DNA of 64,000 bases, from NCBI GenBank assembly GCA_023379845.1, contig JAMCPG010000034.1, positions 16,428-80,427 on the forward strand, read 5' to 3'. Source of the DNA: Thermoplasmatota archaeon. GTDB taxonomy: Archaea > Thermoplasmatota > Thermoplasmata > Thermoplasmatales > Thermoplasmataceae. Numbering within the stretch: the stretch's first letter is position 1; each line of letters starts with the position of its first letter. The notes beneath the pieces are model-generated. The model was not told where the DNA came from, did no database searches, and saw nothing but the letters and a program-made list of their open reading frames with translations. Of this stretch, positions 30,043-38,853 are shown in pieces. A program made the translations under genes and the position numbers.

Positions 30043-31488
30043 TCAGATTCTTCGATTGCCGTTGGCAAGGTATGCAAGAAGAACTGGAAACACGGCCCAG
30101 ACTAATCCAATAAGTATCACAAATGACAATGGGAAATACAGGTCAGATGGAATGTAGTTTGGCTGAAAGTATGATGTTATTCCAGGTGAGATAGAGTTCG
30201 CAAACAGGTCAAGAAAGTTAGTGGGGCTCAATAGATAAATGAACTGAATGTAAGCGGGCAGGCTCGATGGAGTGTTTCCATAGGCTGAAAGTATCTCGCT
30301 TCCGCCGAACAGAGAGCCAAATGCAAATAGTACAAACAGGGAAATTGTGAAATAGAAACCGTATCTGCGGAAACGAGAAAATAAAACCGAAAAGCCCATA
30401 ATTGACATCATGGCGATAAGCACCCCAAAGATCACTGATTCTATCAATACGACCGGGAGGCCTCGACCTGCCAATAAATAGAAGCTTATGTCATCAAATG
30501 CCACGATTCCCAGCAACGTCAGCACCATGACAATTGCACTGCTGGTGAACCTGTCAAGCATCAACTTTCTCTTTGAGATAGGCTGTGAAAGAACAAGGTC
30601 CAGGGTTCCGTTTGCCAGCTCCCGGGAATACATCATTTCGATAACAATAATGGCAGTCACGGTAATTAGAAAACCCGTAACTGCCCAGATTTCGCCCATA
30701 AAACTGATTGTGTTCGCCAGATCGGGCGGTGGCGCATAAACCGATCCGCTAAATGTATAATATGTTGAGTTATTTGAATTGCCGCCAATATACAAAAAGA
30801 ACAATTTATCGGGATCTGAAGGTCCGCCATAGACTCCGTTGACAGTGAGAAGATGAAAATGGGAGTACGTTCCCACAAGAGTCAGGTTTACCGGTTCGGG
30901 TGAAAATGAGCTTGGTGTTATGTTTTTGCTGTACAATGTGACAGGAGGTGCAGACGTGCCGTTTGGGCCAAAATATGCAATGAATGGTATTGAATGATAT
31001 GGATTCGATGCATTTATAACAAGCTGTGGAACAATTGAATAGCTGTTGTTTCTGACTGCGATGTTTCTTAGATTGCCCTGACCGGTGAAAGAGAAGTCCT
31101 TTGACAGTACCTGAATATTTAAGATCACGCCACTTAATTGTGAGTAATTTCCAAGAGTAAGATTCGCGTATCCTTCATCATTGCTGACAAGATCTGGAAA
31201 AGTCATGTTCTGCGGAACGGTGGGCGACCCAATCTTGCCGAATACCGTTATGTTTATTTCAATACCCCTAAGAGGCTGTCCCATGCAGTTCATTGAATAG
31301 GTTGATAAATTTACGGTACCATTGTCGTCATAAATCCCGGACAGGACGTAATTCTGCTCGTTTAGTGGCACTCGAGCGGATGTGTAAATAACCAGAAATG
31401 AAGTTATCAGGATGAATGCAACCAGGAATATGAAGGTGGGTTGCTTGACTATCCTCTTAAGATAATAAGAGAGCCCCTTTATTATCAT
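30043..31488 (-). CDS. ABC-2 type transporter permease with large extracytoplasmic domain
   Basis: Multiple TM segments, ELANGTLDLVLSQPISKRKLMLDR motif; 4-nt overlap with ABC ATPase. Confidence 0.8.
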   Translation of the reverse strand: MIIKGLSYYLKRIVKQPTFIFLVAFILITSFLVIYTSARVPLNEQNYVLSGIYDDNGTVNLSTYSMNCMGQPLRGIEINITVFGKIGSPTVPQNMTFPDLVSNDEGYANLTLGNYSQLSGVILNIQVLSKDFSFTGQGNLRNIAVRNNSYSIVPQLVINASNPYHSIPFIAYFGPNGTSAPPVTLYSKNITPSSFSPEPVNLTLVGTYSHFHLLTVNGVYGGPSDPDKLFFLYIGGNSNNSTYYTFSGSVYAPPPDLANTISFMGEIWAVTGFLITVTAIIVIEMMYSRELANGTLDLVLSQPISKRKLMLDRFTSSAIVMVLTLLGIVAFDDISFYLLAGRGLPVVLIESVIFGVLIAMMSIMGFSVLFSRFRRYGFYFTISLFVLFAFGSLFGGSEILSAYGNTPSSLPAYIQFIYLLSPTNFLDLFANSISPGITSYFQPNYIPSDLYFPLSFVILIGLVWAVFPVLLAYLANGNRRI

Positions 31489-32390
31489 TCGTGAGCACCA
31501 GTCTTCTGTGCAAAGTATTCCCCAAGGATATTATCTGTCGAAACAAACTCTGCAACCAGGTATCCCGCCCTGACCAATTCTGCGTTTATCGTTGAGGGAT
31601 CCAGCTTGACGCCTGAAACGGTTATCTGATCCTGTCCTATTGAGACTGTTCCATATGCCTTGAGACGCTCCAGTAGTTTTTCATCCGGGTTTGATACCCT
31701 CAACCTGATAGTGGATTGACCCTGGGAGAGCAAGTCCGCTAAAGTAACCGGTTCAGTCGTCTCTCCGTTGATGATAAGAATGACCCGATTTGCTATTGAC
31801 TGGAGCTCGCTTAGCACATGAGAACTAAGAAGGATCCCATGCCCGGATGATCTCAGCTCGGATATCTTGTCCTTCATGAATTTTATACCTTCTGGATCAA
31901 GGCCGTTGAACATTTCGTCGAAGAGGTAATACTTGGGATTCCCAAGCATTGCAACCGCAATTGACAGGCGTTTTCTCATGCCCATGGATAATCTTGTTAC
32001 CTTCAACCTCTCCGCTCCAGAAAGGCCGACCGTCAGGAGAACGTAATGAGCGGTCCTTTCAATATCAACTCGATCTATTCCCCGGAGTGAGGCGAAGTAC
32101 TTGACCAGCTCAAAGATTGAGCTTTCTGTTTCGAAGAGCGGGTTTTCCTGAACCCATGCTATCTTTTCTGAAACAAATTCTTTGGCGCTTGCAGGGTCGA
32201 TTCCATCCACAAGAATCTTTCCAGAATGGGGTGACATAATGCCTGCCAGTGTTTTGATGGTCGTGGTTTTTCCCGAACCATTCAGGCCGGCGAGGCCGAG
32301 AACTTCACCTTCCTTAATGCTAAGAGTAAGATCTCTAAGAACCAGCTTTTTGCCGTATCCAACAGAAACATGAAGAGCTTCTAGGCTAAT
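31485..32390 (-). CDS. ABC transporter ATP-binding protein; true start probably ATT at 32390
   Basis: Called ORF (to 32237) lacks Walker A. Upstream in-frame sequence ISLEALHVSVGYGKKLVLRDLTLSIKEGEVLGLAGLNGSGKTTTIKTLAG restores it; AAGGTG precedes the ATT. LSMGMRKRLSIAVAMLGNPKYYLFDEMFNGLD signature/Walker B. Confidence 0.85.
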   Translation of the reverse strand: MSLEALHVSVGYGKKLVLRDLTLSIKEGEVLGLAGLNGSGKTTTIKTLAGIMSPHSGKILVDGIDPASAKEFVSEKIAWVQENPLFETESSIFELVKYFASLRGIDRVDIERTAHYVLLTVGLSGAERLKVTRLSMGMRKRLSIAVAMLGNPKYYLFDEMFNGLDPEGIKFMKDKISELRSSGHGILLSSHVLSELQSIANRVILIINGETTEPVTLADLLSQGQSTIRLRVSNPDEKLLERLKAYGTVSIGQDQITVSGVKLDPSTINAELVRAGYLVAEFVSTDNILGEYFAQKTGAHE

Positions 32391-32413
32391 ATATTGACAC
32401 CTTCAGAAAAAGA

Positions 32414-34402
32414 TTACCTGCCCTTGAATTCAGGCTCCCTTTTCTGCATGAAAGATGAAATTCCCTCTTTTAAGTCTTCGGTTCCATAGACAAGTCCCAT
32501 TGAAATTGCTTCCATTGTTAAACCGTCGTCGAGAGATGTTTCAGACCCTTTGTTGACCAGAAGTTTCGCAAGATAGGCTGCCCCCGGGGCGACTTTCCTG
32601 GAAAGATCATGGGCAAATTTCTGCACGTCCTCATCTATTGTCTCTGCCCCAAATGTCCGGGTCACAATTCCCATGTCAAAGGCCTCCTTGCCGGTTATCC
32701 TTTCAGCCGTAAGGATGAGATAGGATGCTCGTGAAGAACCAATGAGTTTTGCAAGACGCTGGGTTCCTCCCCATCCCGGCACTAGACCTCTCTGTAACTC
32801 AGGGAACCCTATCTTTGCTTCCTGTGACGAGACACGAATGTCGCATGCAAGTGAAAGCTCGAACCCGCCTCCAAGCGCATACCCCTTTATTTCTGCTATC
32901 GTTATTTTATTCATTTCTGACAATAGGCGGAAAATGGATTGCCCACGCCTTGACGCCTGCATGAAATCTATGCCGCCTGAGAAAAACTGAGAAAGTTCGG
33001 CTCCCGCTGAAAATACTGTACCCTTTCCTGTTACAACGACAACGTTGACTTCCTTGTCTTCCCTTACCTCGAGAAGTCTTTTCTCCAGTCCATCCAATAC
33101 AGCCGAGTTCAGGAGATTTAACCTGCCATTGTTAAGATAAACTGTTGCGACCCTGTCCTTCTTAACCATTAACACAGGTTCGTCGATCTGCGCCTCTGCC
33201 GTGGTAGATGGGGGCTTCTCTTCTTTCCTGATGCCTGTATTTCCTGAAATTACCTCTTTCAGTTTTCCTTCGGCAATTGATCTGGCCGGTGCAAAAACGG
33301 AAGACTCAAACTTGGAGCCAAGGTCTTCAAGCTTCTTCTTTATTTCTGCGTTGGTCAATCCCTGTGCAACAGATATAGGGCCAAAAGGCCTGTTCATACC
33401 CAGGCGCACTCCAGTCTCTATGTCATCAGGTGAAGCAACGCCCTCTTCAATAAGCTTTACTGCCTCGTTGAGTTCGATCGCGAGAACGTCCATGAGCTCG
33501 ACCTTGCTTGACGGCTCCCCAGAAGGGATCTGGGCCTTTCCGTTTTCCCAGGTATAGAAGCCATGACCAGTCTTCTTTCCGAGCTTGTTCTGTTCCATCA
33601 TCTGCTTGAAAACCGAGCATTTTCCGTATTCTGGAGATAGTTCCTTTGCATAGTACTCAAGAGAGTGAACGACCGTGTCTATACCGACATAATCCATTAA
33701 CTCGTATGGGCCCATCGGCAGACCCTGCGATTTGGCAAAAAGGTCGATGGAGGCTGGCGTATCTATCTTCCGATCCAGCAGAAGGCAGAAGAAGAGGCTT
33801 TCCGGCGCATTGATCCTGTTCACCACGAAGCCGGGAGAATCTTTAACCACACGGATAGGGGTCTTTCCTATCTTGCGGGATAGATCATAGACTGCCTCGA
33901 AGGTCCGGTCATCGGTTTTTTCACCCTTCACAACCTCGACAAGCTTGAGCACGACAGGCGGATTGAAGAAGTGCATCCCAACGATTCTTTGAGGCCTTAG
34001 GCTCCCATTCTGCAGTTCAGTTATCCTGAAGTTGGATGTGTTTGATGCTATAATTGCCTCTGGTGAGCATGATGATTCGACCTCCATAATCACGTTTCGC
34101 TTTATATCAAGCACCTCGGGAACCGCTTCAACTATAAGGTCGGCCTTGGTAACTGAGTTCTTTATATCTGTCGAAAATGAAAGTCTTGCAAGTGTATCGT
34201 TCATAGCCGACTCGTTTATCTTTCCGCTATCCTTCATTTTTGAAAGGCTCGCTTGAACGTTCTGCCTTGCCCGATCAAGGAAGTCCTGGGAAACGTCGTT
34301 GACCACGACGTTCAGGCCTGAGAGCGCAAGAACCTCAGCTATGCCGTGACCCATTATTCCTGCACCTATTACGGTGGCATTTTTGATTTCCAGGAATATC
34401 AC
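32414..34402 (-). CDS. Fused 3-hydroxyacyl-CoA dehydrogenase / enoyl-CoA hydratase
   Basis: VIGAGIMGHGIAEVLALSG (NAD binding), VGMHFFNPPVVLKLVEVV; C-terminal crotonase domain AEIKGYALGGGFELSLACD, GFPELQRGLVPGWGGTQRL. Confidence 0.94.
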   Translation of the reverse strand: MIFLEIKNATVIGAGIMGHGIAEVLALSGLNVVVNDVSQDFLDRARQNVQASLSKMKDSGKINESAMNDTLARLSFSTDIKNSVTKADLIVEAVPEVLDIKRNVIMEVESSCSPEAIIASNTSNFRITELQNGSLRPQRIVGMHFFNPPVVLKLVEVVKGEKTDDRTFEAVYDLSRKIGKTPIRVVKDSPGFVVNRINAPESLFFCLLLDRKIDTPASIDLFAKSQGLPMGPYELMDYVGIDTVVHSLEYYAKELSPEYGKCSVFKQMMEQNKLGKKTGHGFYTWENGKAQIPSGEPSSKVELMDVLAIELNEAVKLIEEGVASPDDIETGVRLGMNRPFGPISVAQGLTNAEIKKKLEDLGSKFESSVFAPARSIAEGKLKEVISGNTGIRKEEKPPSTTAEAQIDEPVLMVKKDRVATVYLNNGRLNLLNSAVLDGLEKRLLEVREDKEVNVVVVTGKGTVFSAGAELSQFFSGGIDFMQASRRGQSIFRLLSEMNKITIAEIKGYALGGGFELSLACDIRVSSQEAKIGFPELQRGLVPGWGGTQRLAKLIGSSRASYLILTAERITGKEAFDMGIVTRTFGAETIDEDVQKFAHDLSRKVAPGAAYLAKLLVNKGSETSLDDGLTMEAISMGLVYGTEDLKEGISSFMQKREPEFKGR

Positions 34403-34734
34403 TTCCCGGCTTTCTTCATGAGGTCCGTTAGCTTCTGGGCACCGAATATATCACCTGATACCTTCAGCTTACCTGACATGAATGACTGAATGGGATCAAC
34501 CTTGCCGAGGAAAAGGTCGGACAGCAGGGCGTCCGTTGCCGATATTGTAGCCGCTGCTGACTTGGAATCACCATCTATTACCCTTAAAGCGCCATTGCCT
34601 ACGCTGACGTAATAATGCGTTGAATCGGTTGGGTTGATCTGGTACTGTTTTTCACTCCCGGTTATGTTCTTCATTATCTCTGGGATCGCAGAAGCTTTTC
34701 CGGCAAGTTCCTTAAGTATATCCTTTGACGACAT
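34399..34734 (-). CDS. SCP-2 sterol-transfer domain protein
   Basis: 111 aa; ATISATDALLSDLFLGKVDPIQSFMSGKLKVSGDIFGAQKLTDLM; ATGA overlap with the downstream dehydrogenase/hydratase. Confidence 0.85.
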   Translation of the reverse strand: MSSKDILKELAGKASAIPEIMKNITGSEKQYQINPTDSTHYYVSVGNGALRVIDGDSKSAAATISATDALLSDLFLGKVDPIQSFMSGKLKVSGDIFGAQKLTDLMKKAGK

Positions 34735-34789
34735 GATTGAACATCGCCTAAAGGATAATATTAGTTTCGCCGGATATTATAGGGATACC

Positions 34790-35563
34790 TTAAGCCTGTT
34801 CCGAATGATTGTATGCTTCCAGAACAAACTGGGCGAACTCTTCGTCTGATCTGGCACCGACAAACTGAACGTCACCGTTAATCACGATGTGCGGAACAGA
34901 TGATACACCAAACTCGCTTGCATCGGATGAAAACTCCCCTGCCTCAATCATTTCACCAGATATGTTGCTGTTGGCAAGAGCAAACTTATGGGCCGTTCCA
35001 ACTGCTCTGGGGCAATATGGGCAGCTTGTGGTGACGAATACTTTGATGCTAACAGGCTTGTCGATCTTTGATATTATATCCATTGCCTTGGCTGAAATCT
35101 TCGCTTCGTTGGTGGATACCATCTTTATGTCTTCTATAACTGAGCCGAATTCGTATCCCGATGGTATGCCATAGTACTTAATGCGGCCATTTGTCTCTCC
35201 ATGCTTTGTTACCACGACAGCAGGGTACTTTGAAACCCCATATTTCTTAGACTCCTCAGGTTCTTTCTCAAAGATGAATTTTTTGACATTTATCTTATCG
35301 GATGTCTCGGAGAGTTCATCGCATATCTGAACTACCTCTTTGCAGTACCTGCAGTCCTCGTTTTCCGACGAGAATACAACAAGATCAACATCGTCGTGCA
35401 AATATTTCTTGAATTCCGTTTGGAGGAACTGTTTATCTTCTTCTTTTATCAATGGCATGAATATCGATGCAATATTTATCGATGGCATAATAATTTTGCT
35501 CATCAGATCTGTACATGCATAATCGCCAAGAACAAGAAGCGATGGCTTATTATTATTGGCCAT
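34790..35563 (-). CDS. Protein disulfide oxidoreductase / glutaredoxin-like protein
   Basis: Tandem thioredoxin-fold domains with DCRYCKEV and CPYCPRAV; VPHIVINGDVQFVG. Confidence 0.85.
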   Translation of the reverse strand: MANNNKPSLLVLGDYACTDLMSKIIMPSINIASIFMPLIKEEDKQFLQTEFKKYLHDDVDLVVFSSENEDCRYCKEVVQICDELSETSDKINVKKFIFEKEPEESKKYGVSKYPAVVVTKHGETNGRIKYYGIPSGYEFGSVIEDIKMVSTNEAKISAKAMDIISKIDKPVSIKVFVTTSCPYCPRAVGTAHKFALANSNISGEMIEAGEFSSDASEFGVSSVPHIVINGDVQFVGARSDEEFAQFVLEAYNHSEQA

Positions 35564-35584
35564 AATGTCGTTTTCTGATACACA

Positions 35585-36307
35585 ATGACCGAAAAACTTT
35601 ATCTTCAGAATTCATACATCAAAGAGACCAGGTCTAAGCTTGTTTCCAGCACTGGCAACTACCTGGAATTCGACAAAACAATATTTTATCCAACCGGGGG
35701 AGGCCAACCATGTGACACCGGAATCATAAGAGCAAACGGTGGGACGTTCAAGGTTGTTGAGGTAACCAAGCAGGGTGATTCAGTCCTTCATAAGATTGAG
35801 GGTGAACTTACCAGATCTGCTACTGATATTATCCAGGAGATAGACTGGAACAGGCGATATTCTCATATGCGCTATCATACCGCCATACACATTATCGATG
35901 CCGTGGTTCATCACTCTTCAGGAAAATACGGAATGATTACCGGTTCCCAGATCTATCAGGACCGTGCAAGGGTAGATTTCGATTTTCCGGATTTTTCAAA
36001 GGAACTTGCGGAGCGGATCATCGGGGAATCGAATAGGATAATTGCCGAGAAACACCCGATCCAGATTAAGGAGTTGACAAGCGAGGAGGCACTTTCGATA
36101 CCAGATCTTGCAAGGACGGAACCAGGAAGGGAGCTCATAAAGAAGTTGGGAGTCGTAAGGGTGATAGAGATAAAAGGGGTGGATGCGCAAGCAGATGGCG
36201 GAACTCATGTCAACAATACGGCGGAGGTTCGGAATATCCAGCTTTCCAGTATTGAAAGCAAGGGCAGGAGAAATAAAAGGATGAATATTGTGCTTGCTGA
36301 ACAGTAG
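35585..36307 (+). CDS. alaX: AlaX-type alanyl-tRNA editing protein
   Basis: FYPTGGGQPCDTG, MRYHTAIHII (HxxxH), ADGGTHVNNTAEV. Confidence 0.88.
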   Translation: MTEKLYLQNSYIKETRSKLVSSTGNYLEFDKTIFYPTGGGQPCDTGIIRANGGTFKVVEVTKQGDSVLHKIEGELTRSATDIIQEIDWNRRYSHMRYHTAIHIIDAVVHHSSGKYGMITGSQIYQDRARVDFDFPDFSKELAERIIGESNRIIAEKHPIQIKELTSEEALSIPDLARTEPGRELIKKLGVVRVIEIKGVDAQADGGTHVNNTAEVRNIQLSSIESKGRRNKRMNIVLAEQ

Positions 36308-36381
36308 GCAAAGCTCTCGCTTTCTTGTTACAGAAAGGAACCATACAAAACAATATTAGATTCATTTAACTCATAGAAATT

Positions 36382-36918
36382 ATGTTTACTCGGAAAGGTG
36401 ATCGCGGAGATACCGACTCAGGAAAAAAAGATCGCATAAGCAAGGGTTCTCTTGCGGTTGAAGTTGAGGGTCTGGTGGATGAGTCCTCGGCGATAATCGG
36501 ATTTGCGCTTGTCAAGTGTCACTGGGATGATTTAATAAAAGACCTGCAGAGATGCCAGGACCTGGTTTTCAACATGGGCGAACACATCTTGACTGATGGG
36601 AAAGGTAGAGTTGTAACACCGGAAGATGTGAAGTGGGTGGAAGAGAGGACGACAAATTACAGGGATGAAGTGGGCAAGATAGTCCTGTTTGTTGAACCAG
36701 GCGGCTCTGAAGAATCTTCGGTGCTACACCTTGCCAGGGTGACGGTGAGGAGGATGGAAAGACATATTGTGGCCTTATCGGAGGAGAAACAAATAAACCC
36801 GGTGATATTGCAGTTCGCAAACAGGCTCTCATCTCTCCTGTTCATGATGGCACTTGCCGCTAATAAGCGCATGGGGAAGAAAGAAAGAATCTGGGAACTC
36901 AGGAAGGCATCATCATAA
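36382..36918 (+). CDS. Cob(I)alamin adenosyltransferase (PduO type)
   Basis: MFTRKGDRGDTDSG N-terminus, VDESSAIIGFA, FVEPGGSEESSVLHLARVTVRRMER. Confidence 0.9.
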   Translation: MFTRKGDRGDTDSGKKDRISKGSLAVEVEGLVDESSAIIGFALVKCHWDDLIKDLQRCQDLVFNMGEHILTDGKGRVVTPEDVKWVEERTTNYRDEVGKIVLFVEPGGSEESSVLHLARVTVRRMERHIVALSEEKQINPVILQFANRLSSLLFMMALAANKRMGKKERIWELRKASS

Positions 36919-37587
36919 ATCAGGCACTATTATTTCTTTTTCGAGCGATACAAACGGGCCGAACTCTGAGATGAACGCATTGTGAAGCTCGTGAAGGATG
37001 GCTGACCTGGATGTATCGATATGCCCCATGCTTCCGGGATCAAGACCGCATGGTCTGATCTTCATGAAGCCTTCAAGGACCTTTGGTGAATAGTTGAACG
37101 CAATACCATGGTACGATACGAACCCATCTATCGCCATGCCGATAGATGCGACCTTCTTTTGGCCTACCCATATGCCTGGCTCCTCTCCAATGTAAGCGTT
37201 ATGGCCGAGATTATTGATCGCGTTTATTGCGACAGACTCGATCCTGTGGACAAATCTCCTGACATCAAGTTTCCCCGATGACCTGATGTCAAAAATTGGA
37301 TATACGACAAGCTGCCCCTTTCCATGGTAAGTTATATCACCACCCCGTTCAATCTTTATCGGATCAAGTCCAGGGAAATTTGCCGGATCTGCCTTCCTGC
37401 CTATGGTATAGACGCCAGGAGAATGTTCCAGAAATAAGAGAATGTCAGGGATGGTCCCTGCCTTTCTCCTGCTGACGAGAAGGCGCTGCAGATCCAGACA
37501 TCTGCCATATTCGATCGTGCCAAGATCAACCGACAGTCTTGTAGTGGAGCTGCTTACGATATCCACCTTCTGCAGACTCATGAACAC
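36913..37587 (-). CDS. lipB: Octanoyltransferase LipB
   Basis: ERGGDITYHGKGQLVVYPI, KKVASIGMAIDGFVSYHGIAFN, RPCGLDPG. Confidence 0.93.
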   Translation of the reverse strand: MFMSLQKVDIVSSSTTRLSVDLGTIEYGRCLDLQRLLVSRRKAGTIPDILLFLEHSPGVYTIGRKADPANFPGLDPIKIERGGDITYHGKGQLVVYPIFDIRSSGKLDVRRFVHRIESVAINAINNLGHNAYIGEEPGIWVGQKKVASIGMAIDGFVSYHGIAFNYSPKVLEGFMKIRPCGLDPGSMGHIDTSRSAILHELHNAFISEFGPFVSLEKEIIVPDL

Positions 37588-38845
37588 CTTCCGATAGTGT
37601 GGGATGCGGATGAATTGTCATTCCTATATCCATCAGGGATAAGCCAGACTCGACCGCAAGGCTGATCTCACTAATAAGTTCCGATGCATGTGGACCCACG
37701 ATACCTCCACCCGTTATGACACCGCCCTCCTTGTAGTATATCCAGTAACTACCAGCGGTTGCATCCATTCCAAGCGCACGGCCATTAGCTGCCACCGGAA
37801 AGAACGTTTCCTTGTCACCCTTCTTGCCAGTGTATGCAATTTCCGGGTCAGAATATACGACAACAGGCATTGCCCTGTAATCGGATTCCCGTTCCTCGCC
37901 AGCGATATTATCTGCTGCAATGTCAGCTTCATAATATGCTTTATGGGCTAGCATGGGCTGGCCTGCGACATCGCCTATAGCATAAACGTTTGGTATGCTC
38001 GTCCGCATGTGCTTGTCGACCTTGATAAACCTGCCATCCATTTCAGGCAATATGTTTTCGAGACCGAAACCTTCAGTGTTTGGTTTGCGTCCCACTGTCA
38101 TTAAGACCAGATCAGCCTCTATAAGATCACCATTTTCCATCAGGACGGTGAAAACTTTTCCCTTGTCGACTTTCTTGACTTTTCGGGAAAGCATAAGTTT
38201 TATTCCGAATCCCTGAAGCTTCTTCTGCACAACGGATGAAAGCTCAAGCGATATGCCTGGAAGAATGAAATCCATCATTTCTATTATGGTAACAGAGGTA
38301 CCGAGCTTGGCAAAGGCTGTCCCGAGTTCTATGCCTATGTACCCGCCCCCTATTATAACCAGTCTATCAGGTATCTTCTCAATGTCAAGTATCTCCCTGT
38401 TAAAAATGACACCGTCAAAACCGTCAAAGCTCACCGGCACGGATCCAGTAGCTATGACAAGGTTTTCCGCCTCATAGACCTGTTCGCCGACCGATACGTG
38501 CTTTGCGTCAACTATTCTTGCTTCGCCTTGAATCAGCTCTGCGTTGTTTGCTTTGAGCAGTGTCCTGACTCCACCCGTAAGCCGGCCTATCATTTTCCAC
38601 TTCCAGTCCTGCCAGTCTCTCATGTCTATCTTTGGAATTGACTTGAGCACTTTCATGTCCTGCAGGTAGTTTACTGAATTAGCAAGCTCAATTAGCGCCT
38701 TAGAAGGAATGCAACCATAGTTGAGGCATTCCCCTCCAACCTTGTCCTTTTCCACGACAGCTACTTTCTTCTCTTTCTGTGCAAGCCGGATGGCACAGGC
38801 ATACCCTGCTGGACCTCCTCCAATAATAATTGCGTCGTAAGCCAT
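37526..38845 (-). CDS. lpdA: Dihydrolipoyl dehydrogenase (E3)
   Basis: GGGPAGYACAIRLAQ, GGECLNYGCIPSKAL, AIGDVAGQPMLAHKAYYE, HPHPTLSEGVHE. Confidence 0.95.
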   Translation of the reverse strand: MAYDAIIIGGGPAGYACAIRLAQKEKKVAVVEKDKVGGECLNYGCIPSKALIELANSVNYLQDMKVLKSIPKIDMRDWQDWKWKMIGRLTGGVRTLLKANNAELIQGEARIVDAKHVSVGEQVYEAENLVIATGSVPVSFDGFDGVIFNREILDIEKIPDRLVIIGGGYIGIELGTAFAKLGTSVTIIEMMDFILPGISLELSSVVQKKLQGFGIKLMLSRKVKKVDKGKVFTVLMENGDLIEADLVLMTVGRKPNTEGFGLENILPEMDGRFIKVDKHMRTSIPNVYAIGDVAGQPMLAHKAYYEADIAADNIAGEERESDYRAMPVVVYSDPEIAYTGKKGDKETFFPVAANGRALGMDATAGSYWIYYKEGGVITGGGIVGPHASELISEISLAVESGLSLMDIGMTIHPHPTLSEGVHESAEGGYRKQLHYKTVG

Positions 38846-38853
38846 ATGATCAC

